NCBI RefSeq assembly: GCF_900105415.1
Contig: NZ_FNSM01000001.1
Span: forward strand, 7,200,001-7,264,000
Reading direction: 5' to 3'
Source of the DNA: Streptomyces sp. TLI_105
GTDB taxonomy: Bacteria > Actinomycetota > Actinomycetes > Streptomycetales > Streptomycetaceae
DNA: 64,000 bases
A program made the translations under genes and the position numbers. The stretch's first letter is position 1, and every line of letters begins with the position of its first letter. Below the pieces are notes generated by a model that saw only the letters and a list, made by a program, of their open reading frames with translations, searched no databases and was not told the DNA's origin. Shown here one piece after another: positions 8,705-16,509 of the stretch.

Positions 8705-9571
8705 TCAGGCCTCCCGGTACCGGTCCCGGACCTCGGGGCGCGGTCGGAAGCCGGCCGACTCGTAGGTCGCGACGGCGCCGGTACGGGAGCTCGGAGTGCA
8801 GACGAGCGCGCTCGACGAGCCCAGTTCCCGGAGGGCGGCCGCGGCGGCGAGGGTGATCGCCCTGCCGTGGCCCCGGCGGCGGTGGTCGCGGTGGACGCCC
8901 ATCGGTTCGAGCAGGCCGGGCCTGCCCGGGCCGGCCGACCACACCGTCACCGCCGCCACCGCGTCGCCCCGACCGTCGTACGCGAGCAGACACCGGGCGT
9001 CGGCGTACGGCAGCCCGGCAGCCATCGCGTGCCAGCGTCCGGCCGTGAACCCCGATCCGTCGAACGCCGCCCGGTGCACGGCGGTGAACGCCTGCGCCCG
9101 CTCCGGTCCGACCGTCTCGATCCGCAGGCCGGGGTCCGGCACCGGCAGCGCGAGGTCGCGGCGCAGCGGTGTCCACGGCTCGTCGACGCCCCAGCCGGCC
9201 TCGGCCAGCAGGTCCTGGACGAGCGCGTCCGCCGGCGCCTCGACGTTCGCCCTGCCCGCGGGCAGCACGCCGTGCTCCGGCGTGGTCACGTCCTCGACCA
9301 GCCGCCGCGCCGGCTCCTCGTCCCGCCGGGCGTCCGGCGCGATCGTCAGCCGCAGCAGCCCGGGGCCGTCCAGCAGTCCGACGGCGAGGATCCGCCCGTC
9401 CCGGCTCCATGTCCTGACCGCCTCGGCGGTCGCTTCCGGACCCGACCGCCAGAACCAGCCGAGGTCGCCCGGATGCAGCTGCGTCGGCGCCCCCTCGTCC
9501 TGCCACGCGCGCAGCACGTCCACGACCTTGCCCAGCCCGTCGATCCCCGGGGTGTCCACCACGATCGTCAT
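8705..9571 (-). CDS. GNAT-family acetyltransferase
   Basis: From ATG 9571 (MTIVVDTPGIDGLG) the product is 288 residues; a GTG at 9607 would add 12. The C-terminal half is a GNAT domain with the acetyl-CoA loop MGVHRDHRRRGHGRAI and the closing TYESAGFRPRPE. The N-terminal half looks like a second, degenerate GNAT-like lobe (LLRLTIAPDARRDEEPARRL), so a tandem-GNAT architecture is probable. Substrate unknown. It is separated from the next upstream gene by 73 bp. Confidence 0.85.
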   Translation of the reverse strand: MTIVVDTPGIDGLGKVVDVLRAWQDEGAPTQLHPGDLGWFWRSGPEATAEAVRTWSRDGRILAVGLLDGPGLLRLTIAPDARRDEEPARRLVEDVTTPEHGVLPAGRANVEAPADALVQDLLAEAGWGVDEPWTPLRRDLALPVPDPGLRIETVGPERAQAFTAVHRAAFDGSGFTAGRWHAMAAGLPYADARCLLAYDGRGDAVAAVTVWSAGPGRPGLLEPMGVHRDHRRRGHGRAITLAAAAALRELGSSSALVCTPSSRTGAVATYESAGFRPRPEVRDRYREA

Positions 9572-9644
9572 GCGCCGATCACACACGACGGGCCCGGTGG
9601 TCCGCACCCGGATTCCGGCGGGAGCGGCGGCTGCTCCGCCGGTG

Positions 9645-10208
9645 CTACTTCTTGGTGCGGGTGACGACGGCGCCGAAGAGGGCCAGGCCCTTGATCACGA
9701 CGCGGGGCGTGCCGGGCTTGCCGATGCGCCGGGCGGCGCGCCTGTCGAAGACGCCGAAGAGCCCGAGGCCCCGCACCTCGACCTCGATGTCCTCCGGGAC
9801 GGTGATCCTGGTGCCGCCCCACAGGGCGACGGCGCGGATCTCGGTGTCCTGTTCGCTGAAGCGCGCCTCGGTGAGGTCGAGCTTGCCGCCGCCCCACATC
9901 GACCAGACCGTCATGCGGGGCGGCACGACCCAGGGGCCCTTCCGCTCGAAGCCGCCGAAGACGCCGACGACGAGGCCGCGCGAGTCCGCCGGCCGGTCCA
10001 CCACGAGGGCGTCCCGGGGGCCGGGGTGCGGCAGGCCGCGGCAGGCTTCCTCCAGGTCGCCCCGGGTGCGTGCGGCGTGCACCTCGTCGAGGCGGCCCGT
10101 CAGGTCCGCCAGCGGCAGCCTGCCGTTCTCGACGGCGGCCCGCAGCCGCTCCTCGGCGTCGGAGCGCTCGCGGTCCGAGGCGAGGATGTCCAGGTCGTGC
10201 CGGGTCAT
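9645..10208 (-). CDS. DUF1707 protein with LiaF-like C-terminal domain
   Basis: The 187-residue product opens with a DUF1707 motif (ILASDRERSDAEERLRAAVENGRLPLADL), common in actinobacterial membrane-associated or envelope-stress proteins. The C-terminal part (VVGVFGGFERKGPW to IKGLALFGAVV) has the repeated GG-hydrophobic pattern of the LiaF/DUF2154-type beta fold. No transmembrane helix is evident. Its ATG overlaps the stop of the upstream TetR gene (ATGA), so the two are co-translated. Confidence 0.8.
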   Translation of the reverse strand: MTRHDLDILASDRERSDAEERLRAAVENGRLPLADLTGRLDEVHAARTRGDLEEACRGLPHPGPRDALVVDRPADSRGLVVGVFGGFERKGPWVVPPRMTVWSMWGGGKLDLTEARFSEQDTEIRAVALWGGTRITVPEDIEVEVRGLGLFGVFDRRAARRIGKPGTPRVVIKGLALFGAVVTRTKK

Positions 10209-10834
10209 GGGGTCGACCCTCCGAGATAGGTGGCGAGGACAGAGGTCAGGGCGGTGCGGTAGGCGGCGTCGTGCTCGGGCCGGTCGGGGTCGTGCCCGAG
10301 GTCGGCGAGCCAGTAGCGCCGACCGAGGGCGTAGCCGTACGCGCCGGACATGCCGAGCAGGACGACCCTCTCGATCCGTGCCCGGTCGGGGCCTTCGGGC
10401 GGGGGGAGCACCGAGCGGACGCCCTCCTCGATCACGTCGACGAGGCGGGAGAGGTTCGTGGGGGAGTCCGGGGCGGTTCCGTCGTCCCAGCCGTGGAGCT
10501 GGGACCAGGTCCACAGCCGGACGTACCGCTCGTCGGCGAGGATGTCGAAGAGCACCTGGGTCATGCCGTCCGCGTACGGCACGCTGCCGTCGGCCCGCAG
10601 GCGCTCCCGTACGAGCTCCCGCTTGCGCTCGTTCTCGCGCTCGAGGACGGCCCGCACCAGTGCCCGGTAGGTCCCGAAGTAGTGGGTGACGAGCCCGTGG
10701 GTCACCCCGACCGCCTCGGCGACCCGGCGCAGCCCGACGCCGTCGGGCCCGTGCCGCGCGATGAGCTCGGTGGCGGCGTCCAGGATCTCGGCGCGTGCCT
10801 CGTCCGGAGTGCGCCGACGTCGTGCAGCAGGCAT
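10205..10834 (-). CDS. TetR-family transcriptional regulator
   Basis: A 209-residue protein with an N-terminal TetR HTH (ARAEILDAATELIARHGPDG, then RVAEAVGVTHGLVTHYFG) and a typical helical ligand domain. The start at 10834 gives MPAARRRRTPDEAR; no in-frame alternative looks better. Perfect palindromes lie 18-55 bp upstream, where an autoregulatory operator would sit. It is co-transcribed with the DUF1707/LiaF-like gene and divergent from a methyltransferase 161 bp away. Ligand unknown. Confidence 0.9.
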   Translation of the reverse strand: MPAARRRRTPDEARAEILDAATELIARHGPDGVGLRRVAEAVGVTHGLVTHYFGTYRALVRAVLERENERKRELVRERLRADGSVPYADGMTQVLFDILADERYVRLWTWSQLHGWDDGTAPDSPTNLSRLVDVIEEGVRSVLPPPEGPDRARIERVVLLGMSGAYGYALGRRYWLADLGHDPDRPEHDAAYRTALTSVLATYLGGSTP

Positions 10835-10851
10835 GGCCCTTCCCTGTCGGC

Positions 10852-10889
10852 AGAGTGGACGACATCTTGTTGTCCACTCTGACAACAAG
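10852..10889. promoter_or_regulatory. Two overlapping perfect 9-bp inverted repeats, probable TetR operator
   Basis: CTTGTTGTC at 10866-10874 is mirrored by GACAACAAG at 10881-10889 (6-nt spacer). A second perfect pair, AGAGTGGAC at 10852-10860 and GTCCACTCT at 10872-10880, interleaves with it (11-nt spacer). The first has the size and symmetry of a TetR-dimer site. The location, just upstream of the TetR start and between divergent genes, fits autoregulation. Confidence 0.75.
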
Positions 10890-10995
10890 TCGGGCACCGG
10901 TCAACTCGCCCTGGAGGGGGCCCAGATGACCTGCGTCGAAGTCGTGGGGCGAAGGGGGTGGTCGAATCCCCGGTGGCGTGGTTAACGTCGCCGCC

Positions 10996-11775
10996 ATGGA
11001 TCAGGACGAGCGTCTACTTCACGCCTCTTCGTTCGGTGCGGCGGCCGTCGCCTACGCCGAGCACCGTCCGGACTACGCGCAGGCCGCGGTGCGCTGGGCG
11101 CTCGAGCCCGCGCCCGGTCCGCGTGTGCTCGACCTCGGCGCCGGAACCGGAAAGCTCACCGCCGCCCTGGTCGCGATGGGCGTCGAGGTCGTCGCGGTCG
11201 AGCCCGACCCGGCGATGCTGGCCGAGCTGCGCCGTGCCCTGCCGGACGTCCGGGCCCTGCCGGGCAGCGCGGAGGCGATCCCGCTGCCGGACGGGTCCGT
11301 CGACGCCGTGGTGGCCGGCAACGCCATGCACTGGTTCGACATGGCCGTGGCGGGGCCCGAGATCGCCAGGGTCCTCACGCCCCACGGCGTCCTGGCCGGT
11401 CTGTGGAACGTCATGGACGACGCGGTCGACTGGGTCGCGGAGCTCGCGCGGGTCAGCGGGACCGCGGCCGTCGGCCCGCGTGACACGCCCGCCGCCTGGC
11501 GCGCCGAGACGGCGGACACGCACCTCCCGAGGACCGGCGAGGCCGCGCGGTTCGGCTCGCCGGAGCAGGTCGCGTTCCCGCACGGGCAGCGGCGTACCGC
11601 CGAGTCCCTCGCGGCGACGCTCGCGACGCGCGCCGGTGTCCTGGTCATGCCGGAGCCCGAGCGGGAGGCCCTCCTCGGCCGGATCCGCGCGTTCCTCGCG
11701 GGCAGGCCGGAGACCGCCGACGGCGAGTTCACCCTTCCGATGCAGACCGGCGTGCTGCGCGTCCGACGGCTGTGA
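10996..11775 (+). CDS. Class I SAM-dependent methyltransferase
   Basis: From ATG 10996 the product has 259 residues (a GTG at 10978 would add six). VLDLGAGTGKLTAALV is SAM motif I, VAVEPDPAML the acidic-strand motif II, and LPDGSVDAVVAGNAMHWFD the post-II region, as in the UbiE/Methyltransf_11 group. No signal peptide. It is divergent from the TetR/DUF1707 operon and may share its operator. Acceptor substrate unknown. Confidence 0.85.
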   Translation: MDQDERLLHASSFGAAAVAYAEHRPDYAQAAVRWALEPAPGPRVLDLGAGTGKLTAALVAMGVEVVAVEPDPAMLAELRRALPDVRALPGSAEAIPLPDGSVDAVVAGNAMHWFDMAVAGPEIARVLTPHGVLAGLWNVMDDAVDWVAELARVSGTAAVGPRDTPAAWRAETADTHLPRTGEAARFGSPEQVAFPHGQRRTAESLAATLATRAGVLVMPEPEREALLGRIRAFLAGRPETADGEFTLPMQTGVLRVRRL

Positions 11776-11822
11776 AGCATCGGTGAGGGTCCGGGTGCCG
11801 ACCGGTGAAAACGGTTGGCCTG

Positions 11823-11920
11823 AACGGCTCGACGGAACGGCCTTCGATCATGGAAACTGATCGGCAACAGGCTTTCAAGTGGCCTGAGTTAGTCAAGTAA
11901 CGACAAGTGCGGGGGATGAC
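11823..11920 (+). promoter_or_regulatory. Upstream region shared with the paralogue at 18658
   Basis: The 98 bp before the ATG align with the 97 bp before the second secreted-protein gene (18561-18657). Shared blocks include CTCGACGGAA, TCGATC, CAACAG and CGACAAG-T-CGGGGGA next to the start, the last supplying the ribosome-binding site. The promoter and 5' UTR were therefore duplicated or conserved along with the gene. Confidence 0.65.
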
Positions 11921-12466
11921 ATGGCAACACTCACTCGGCGTTGGTCGGCGCGCATAGCGGGCGCGATGGCCGGAGCGGCGCTGATCGTCGGTGGCACGAC
12001 CGGCGTCTCGAACGCCGCCACGACCCCTCCTCCCGGGCCGAGCCCGTTCGACGCCCTCGGGAAGTACGGCGTGGTCACGAGCACGCACCCGGACACCGTG
12101 GGCTGTAACGGCTACAAGGTGGTCGGGTCGGGGACCGTCACCGGCAACCGGATCGCCGGCACCGGCACCTGGTCGCAGACGGAGGACGCCTGCACCGCGA
12201 CCGTCGCCGGGCAGTGGGACATCAACGGCAAGGTGACGATCACCCAGACCGACGGCTCCCACCTCTACTTCACCTACCACCTCAACGCGCCGCTGACGTC
12301 GGACACCATGGTGTACCCGTCCGGCACGTTCACGATCACCGGTGGCGACGGCGCCTTCGACGAAGCGGTCGGCAGCGGCAAGATGAACGCCACGGTCAAC
12401 CTGCTGGACAAGGCCCACGTCACCGCCACCCTGTCCGGATCCATGGGCTTCCGGTGGCAGATCTGA
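11921..12466 (+). CDS. Secreted protein of unknown function (paralogue A)
   Basis: The 181-residue protein has a signal peptide (basic start, hydrophobic core, cleavage near VSNA-AT) and a mature part that looks all-beta. It matches the product at 18658: both contain THPDTVGCNGY, a second Cys about 35 residues later, LTSDTMVYPSGTF-ITGG, GSGKM and VNLLD. The two conserved cysteines could form one disulphide. The GTFTITGG-x-G-x-F pattern recalls small barrel proteins of the dirigent/allene-oxide-cyclase type, but that is only a resemblance. A strong GGGGGA site precedes the ATG. Confidence 0.75.
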   Translation: MATLTRRWSARIAGAMAGAALIVGGTTGVSNAATTPPPGPSPFDALGKYGVVTSTHPDTVGCNGYKVVGSGTVTGNRIAGTGTWSQTEDACTATVAGQWDINGKVTITQTDGSHLYFTYHLNAPLTSDTMVYPSGTFTITGGDGAFDEAVGSGKMNATVNLLDKAHVTATLSGSMGFRWQI

Positions 12467-12475
12467 CCTAGAGCG

Positions 12476-12665
12476 CGTCTCCTTGATCTGCTCGTCGGTC
12501 GATCAGTTGTGTCCGTCCGATTGGCGATCACCGATGCGGTGCGGGACCGGGTCGAGCCGCTGATGCCGGCCGACCCGGCCCGCTGGGCGCGGGCCCGCAG
12601 GATCGCGGCGACGCGGACGGCTTCGTTGCCGTGGTCTCGGGGGGTGCCGTGGGTGGCGTACAGTG
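12476..12665 (+). mobile_element. 5' remnant of an IS5-family-like transposase
   Basis: The frame from GTG 12509 reads LAITDAVRDRVEPLMPADPA, which matches the usual N-terminus of IS5-type actinobacterial transposases (TDAVWxRIEPLLP). GVPW appears shortly afterwards in place of the usual TG-PWRD. The frame then collapses into the tRNA region. GAGCGCGTCTCCTTGATCTG at about 12472 may be a former terminal repeat. No catalytic region remains. It ends directly upstream of the tRNA. Confidence 0.55.
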
Positions 12666-12676
12666 GGGTCTTCCGA

Positions 12677-12750
12677 CGCGGGGTGGAGCAGCTCGGTAGC
12701 TCGCTGGGCTCATAACCCAGAGGTCGCAGGTTCAAATCCTGTCCCCGCTA
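12677..12750 (+). tRNA. Initiator tRNA-Met (anticodon CAT)
   Basis: A 74-nt cloverleaf: acceptor arm CGCGGGG/CCCCGCT, D-arm GAGCAGCTCGGTAGCTC, anticodon stem CTGGG/CCCAG with CAT at 12711-12713, T-arm GCAGG-TTCAAAT-CCTGT and discriminator A. The unpaired 1-72 position (C/T) and three consecutive G-C pairs next to the anticodon loop are initiator hallmarks. CCA is not encoded. A perfect terminator follows 9 bp later. Confidence 0.97.
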
Positions 12751-12759
12751 CTGAAGTGA

Positions 12760-12794
12760 CATGAGGCCCGGATCCTGTGGATCCGGGCCTCATG
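12760..12794 (+). terminator. Perfect 16-bp hairpin terminating the tRNA transcript
   Basis: Positions 12760-12775 and 12779-12794 are exact complements around a 3-nt loop. It starts 9 bp after the tRNA 3' end. Confidence 0.9.
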
Positions 12795-12795
12795 C

Positions 12796-13552
12796 GTGCA
12801 CCTGCGCCCCAAGCCGTCCGTCCGGTTCTCGTCGCCGGGCCGACGGGGCGCCTCCCCTGCCGTGCAGGAGGCAAAGGTCCCTCACCCCACGATGAGGACC
12901 CGAAGCGGTTCTGCTGAATCGACACCAGTGAGCCAAGAACCGTCACACCGTGCTGGAGCTGCTGTCTGCTGTCCCTGGTCCTGGCCGTCCTCGAGGAACA
13001 GACCGTCCGCACTTCGCGGCCGGTCGGTGGATGCCCTGGACCCGACCCCAGAGCACGCCTTCGAGGCCGGCGTCCCGTGCGCGGCCCAGGTGCCCCCTGC
13101 GTCCTCGTGGTCGTGGACGGCTCCGTCCCCCCCGGTGTCGACGGGCAGGCCTGGGCACGGACGGGCCGTGGCCGTCGCCGTCGCAGCGGTCACCGCGGCC
13201 AGCGCCTCGCCGACCTCCGGGTCGATCCGGACGAGTGCGGCGGCCAGGGTGTCGATCGCGACCAGGGCGTCGTCGGCGGCCGCCGCCCTCCAGCCGTACC
13301 CGGCCGTGGCGTCCGCGAGCTCGCACGCCGCCTCCGCCACCTGGTCGGCCTGCTCCTCGATGCCGGCCCCGCCTTCTCCACCAACCCCATGCCAGCCACA
13401 GCGCCGCGCGCGGCCGCGGGGACACTGCCGGCCGGCGCCCCGGGGCATCACCGCTCGTCCCGGCCTGCGAGGCCTACACCGAGCGGGCCTTCACCGACTG
13501 ACGCCTCCAGTGAGGCCAACGCGTAGCGCCGCCGTAGGCGCCGGAGCCGTAC
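12796..13552. other. Gene-poor region with decayed coding traces
   Basis: No intact gene can be supported here. On the minus strand, about 13180-13390 reads as GIEEQADQVAEAACELADAT followed by DDALVAIDTLAAALVRIDPE, amphipathic and protein-like, but it has no convincing start or continuation. The rest shows no consistent coding bias. I interpret it as an eroded insertion zone next to the tRNA. Confidence 0.45.
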
Positions 13553-13653
13553 GGGCACCGCCGACGACTACGGCCAGCTCATGGCCTTCTGGCCCCAAGG
13601 ACGCGCGCCGGCTGACCGGGGACGCCATCCCGGTCTCCGGCGGCATGGGCTGA
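13553..13653 (+). pseudogene. 3' tail of a short-chain dehydrogenase (SDR) gene
   Basis: The last codons read DARRLTGDAIPVSGGMG then stop, the typical C-terminus of SDR enzymes (TGDxIPVSGG). Just before, in another frame, DDYGQLMAF gives the preceding helix, so a frameshift lies near 13590. The Rossmann fold and catalytic Tyr/Lys are gone. Confidence 0.6.
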
Positions 13654-13706
13654 CGCCACGCGGTCTTCGCCGCCGCCCCGGAACCGCTCGGATCCGTTGC
13701 TCGATG

Positions 13707-14444
13707 TCAGCGAGGGGTGAGGAGGCAGAATTCGTTGCCCTCCGGGTCGGCCAGAACCGTCCAGGAGATTGCGGACTGATCGATATCAGGGTCGGTGGCG
13801 CCCAGGGCACGCAGTCGGGATGCCTCGGCGGCCAGGTCGTCACCGGGGTAGGGGCGGACGTCGAGGTGGACGCGGTTCCACACGCTCTTGGTGTCGGGGG
13901 TGCGGAGAAACTCCAGGTAGGGGCCGACGCCTTCGGCGGAGCGCATGGTCGCGTGGTCGTCGGTGACCTCGTGCAGCGTCCAGTCCATCGCCTCGCCCCA
14001 GAACCGGGCCATCTCCCGTGGGTCGGTGCAGTCGACCACCACCGCGGCGATCGGCCCGGTGTCCTGGTAGACCGGACGGGGCTCCAGGACGCAGAACTCG
14101 TTGCCCTCCGGGTCGGCCATGACCGTCCAGGGGACGTCGCCCTGCCCCACGTCGGCGAGCGTCGCGCCGAGATCCTTCAAGCGCGCGACCAACTCCGTCT
14201 GGTGGGCGGTCGAGGTGGTGGCCAGATCAAGGTGCACCCGGTTCTTCACCGTTTTGGGCTCCGGGTGGGCGACGACGTCGATGCAGACGGCCACGGGGTC
14301 GGGGTAGGCGAAGCCCACGGGTTCGAGGTTGGTCACACCGGGTCCCTCGCTGTCGACACCCCAACCGAGTGCCTCGGCCCAGAACCGGCCGAGCGCGGAG
14401 TCGTCCTGGGCCTTCATGTTGATCTGCACGAGTCGTGTCGCCAT
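13707..14444 (-). CDS. Tandem VOC-family (glyoxalase-like) protein
   Basis: The 245 residues comprise two related VOC domains. The first ends PWTVMADPEGNEFCVLEPR and the second SWTVLADPEGNEFCLLTPR; each begins with a FW-EA core (RFWAEALGW, RFWGEAMDW) and carries NRVHLD-type metal-site patterns. VOC proteins bind a metal and act as lyases, dioxygenases or resistance binders, so the activity here is open. It stands alone, transcribed away from the hairpins at 14626-14713. Confidence 0.88.
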   Translation of the reverse strand: MATRLVQINMKAQDDSALGRFWAEALGWGVDSEGPGVTNLEPVGFAYPDPVAVCIDVVAHPEPKTVKNRVHLDLATTSTAHQTELVARLKDLGATLADVGQGDVPWTVMADPEGNEFCVLEPRPVYQDTGPIAAVVVDCTDPREMARFWGEAMDWTLHEVTDDHATMRSAEGVGPYLEFLRTPDTKSVWNRVHLDVRPYPGDDLAAEASRLRALGATDPDIDQSAISWTVLADPEGNEFCLLTPR

Positions 14445-14625
14445 GCCGCAGATCCTAGAAGCTGCCGCCGTCCCAGGCCGCCGCGATCGACATCTGCTCG
14501 ACCAGGTGCTGACTGCGGCCGCGCTTGCCGGGACTTCCGGATCAGACGTACGAGAAGCTCGGCTGGAGAGGCCTTACGTTTCAGATGGGGCCTCCCAGCA
14601 GGTGTCCCCGGCCTGGCTCTCTCAT

Positions 14626-14666
14626 GCTGAACGGCCCGCACCCCTGCCTGGTGCGGGCCGTTCAGC
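14626..14666. terminator. Perfect 17-bp hairpin (first of a tandem pair)
   Basis: Arms 14626-14642 and 14650-14666 are exactly complementary with a 7-nt loop. It lies about 200 bp beyond the STAS stop in the direction of STAS transcription. Confidence 0.75.
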
Positions 14667-14713
14667 TGCCCATGCGCCTGCCGGAAGGGGGAGACGGCAG
14701 GCGCATGGGCAGC
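14665..14713. terminator. Perfect 19-bp hairpin (second of a tandem pair)
   Basis: Arms 14665-14683 and 14695-14713 are exactly complementary around an 11-nt purine-rich loop. It abuts and shares two bases with the first hairpin, so the two stems cannot both form completely. Confidence 0.75.
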
Positions 14714-14863
14714 CAGAGCGGTCCCATGCGCTCGGCAACCGCCTGCCCCCGATCCTCCACCTCACTCCAAGCCCGCCCCGGACAGTCGACGACGGAACGG
14801 ACACAAGGCTGGGCACGGGAGGCTCGCCGCCCTGTCCAGGCGTGCTGGAGACGGCGCGCGTGC

Positions 14864-15268
14864 TCACGAGGCGACAGCGTCGTCGACCGTTTCCCGGATC
14901 TGCAGAACGTCGTCCACGCCGGTGATCGCGCAGAGCCGCCGGACCCGCTCCGACGGCGCCGCCACGCGCAGCTTTCCCGTCTGGTGGGTGAGGATCATCA
15001 GATTCAGGAAGGTCGAGTCCGCGAAGGTGACCCTGGAGGCGTCCAGGATCACCTTCGGATGCGTCTCGGTCGCGGCCTCCAGCGCGTCGGCCAAGGGGCC
15101 GATGGAGTGCATGTCGTAATCGCCGCAGGCCTCGACGACCTGCGCCCCGCAGCACTCGTACTGGATCACCACGTTCTGCTGCGACGCATCTCCGGTGACC
15201 TGCTCCGGTACCAGCTTCCTGCGGGGCGCGGTCAGGAGCGCGGGCGTGGTGGTCTCATCCCAGGACAC
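14864..15268 (-). CDS. STAS-domain anti-sigma factor antagonist
   Basis: The 134-residue form from GTG 15268 has an AGGGAG site 6 nt upstream; an in-frame ATG at 15316 would add 16 residues. The STAS fold is visible in VVEACGDYDMHSIGPLADAL, KVILDASRVTFADSTFLNLM and KLRVAAPSERVRRLCAITGV. The Ser/Thr after FAD is the expected phosphorylation position in SpoIIAA/RsbV relatives. It likely binds an RsbW-type kinase, and such a protein is encoded at 16510. It is divergent from a winged-helix regulator. Confidence 0.85.
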   Translation of the reverse strand: MSWDETTTPALLTAPRRKLVPEQVTGDASQQNVVIQYECCGAQVVEACGDYDMHSIGPLADALEAATETHPKVILDASRVTFADSTFLNLMILTHQTGKLRVAAPSERVRRLCAITGVDDVLQIRETVDDAVAS

Positions 15269-15381
15269 TCTCGGACTCCCTCTGGTGGTCCCTCCCCAGG
15301 AGGGAAGGTGCGACATCTAATGCAGGAAAACTATGTCATGCATTTTTGTTCTGGCAAACGGGGTCCCGTAAAATCCGGGCC
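15269..15381. promoter_or_regulatory. Divergent promoter region of the STAS and winged-helix genes
   Basis: This 113-bp region is AT-rich near its centre and holds a small inverted repeat, AATGCA at 15319-15324 and TGCATT at 15339-15344. That spacing could suit a winged-helix dimer. No confident -10/-35 pair was assigned. Confidence 0.4.
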
Positions 15382-15714
15382 ATGGTTGGATCCCCTGAAT
15401 CTCACACCGGATGGACGTTCATCACGAACCACGCGCGTGTACTGGCCGCCATCGCGGACAACCCGAACGTTCGCATCCGTGACATCGCCGCCCACTGCCG
15501 GCTCACCGAGCGTGCCGTCTCGCGGATCATCGTGGACCTCGAACAGGACGGCTACCTCTCCCACACGCGAGAAGGCCGCACGAACACGTACCGCATAGAG
15601 CCGGGCAAGGTGCTGCGCCACCCGGCCGAAGCCGGCCTCCCCCTGGCCTCTCTGTTGTCCCTGCTCGTACAGGACGAGTCCGAGCGCACCGGCCAGCAGC
15701 CGGTCCTTCACTGA
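15382..15714 (+). CDS. Winged-helix (MarR/GntR-like) transcriptional regulator
   Basis: A 110-residue protein from ATG 15382. VLAAIADNPNVRIRDIAAHC and RLTERAVSRIIVDLEQDGYL form the helix-turn-helix, with the wing in REGRTNTYRI. The C-terminus is short and helical. Proteins of this size often sit beside STAS/anti-sigma genes in Streptomyces, so local control of the STAS gene is plausible. Confidence 0.8.
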   Translation: MVGSPESHTGWTFITNHARVLAAIADNPNVRIRDIAAHCRLTERAVSRIIVDLEQDGYLSHTREGRTNTYRIEPGKVLRHPAEAGLPLASLLSLLVQDESERTGQQPVLH

Positions 15715-15732
15715 CGACCCGGGCCGACGGGG

Positions 15733-15960
15733 GTGGTGGACGACCGGCTGCTGGACGAACCAGCCCCACGGGGCCGGGCCGAGGGCCTGCAGCCGACCGG
15801 GGAAGGCGGATTGCTCCGGCAACTGGCGAGGCGGTTGCCGGAGTCCGTCCTGGAGGGCGAGATCACCGATCACCTCAGCAGGGGAAAGCCCACCCCGGCA
15901 GGAGGAACGGCGGCGACCCCCGCAACGGAGCCCACGCGGAGACCGTGACGGCGCCGTCAC
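15733..15960 (+). mobile_element. N-terminal remnant of an IS256-family transposase
   Basis: The frame reads GLQPTGEGGLLRQLARRLPE, SVLEGEITDHLS and then PAGG, which is the N-terminal pattern of IS256/mutator transposases (LTGEGGLLxQLTKxLLExALEGEITDHLGY). The continuation NGGDPRNGAHAETV and RDRDGA is found only after changing frame, so at least one indel is present. The DDE catalytic region is absent. Confidence 0.65.
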
Positions 15961-16440
15961 CGGGCGGCCGAGCTCGAAGAGCCCTTCCGTCAGGAGTCCC
16001 CAGGGCGTCGCACGTGGGACTTCAACGCGTGCGTGCCAGTCGGCAGAGCGCCCCGGCACCTGGTCATGGTGCCGGGCGCGGGCGAGGCGCGCTCGGGCCT
16101 GGCCGAAGACCACGGACTCGGGGAGGTCGGGTCGCTGGAGAGGGAGTGCTCGCGGATCGTACGGACGGAACCCACCCGGGAGGTGATCTCCTGGCCCCGT
16201 CGACGTCGATGGCGTCGAACATGGCACGGCCCGCGCGAGCCCGCTCCCCGTCATGTGCCTGGCTCCCCTCTGCCGGCACCGGATGCGTCAGAAGGCGATG
16301 TGCAAGGCAGTCGGTAGGGAGTGGACGACCGCGGGCTACGTCTTCGCCATCCTCACCGGCACACGGCGCGCGCTCGACACCGCCCTCGACGACGCGGCCC
16401 GACCGGCACCGCCCCACGTGCGGAACTCCGATGCCCGCTC
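15961..16440. other. No supported gene
   Basis: Short open frames exist in several phases, but none shows a recognised motif, a ribosome-binding site and a consistent codon pattern together. It probably contains further IS-derived debris. Confidence 0.4.
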
Positions 16441-16441
16441 G

Positions 16442-16466
16442 GTGTGAGGATCCGATCGGGGGGTAT
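16442..16466 (+). promoter_or_regulatory. Sigma-B-type promoter candidate
   Basis: GTGT at 16442-16445, a 15-nt spacer and GGGTAT at 16461-16466 fit the Streptomyces sigma-B consensus G-N-N-T-N14-16-GGGTAY. The start codon of the anti-sigma-like gene is 44 nt downstream. Confidence 0.6.
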
Positions 16467-16509
16467 ACGGAGCCGCGCACACAGAGTCGCGTGGTGAAGG
16501 AGAACGGGG

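Larger units (their letters stand above)
14445..14863. other. Non-coding interval with two tandem hairpins
   Basis: Apart from the paired hairpins at 14626-14713, I see no supported gene in this 419-bp stretch between the VOC and STAS genes. Open frames crossing it have no recognisable motifs and are interrupted or antisense. Confidence 0.5.

Noticed and set aside
9571..9607. Longer GNAT start at GTG 9607
   Set aside because: It adds residues without family support; ATG 9571 gives a natural N-terminus, though neither has a strong ribosome-binding site.
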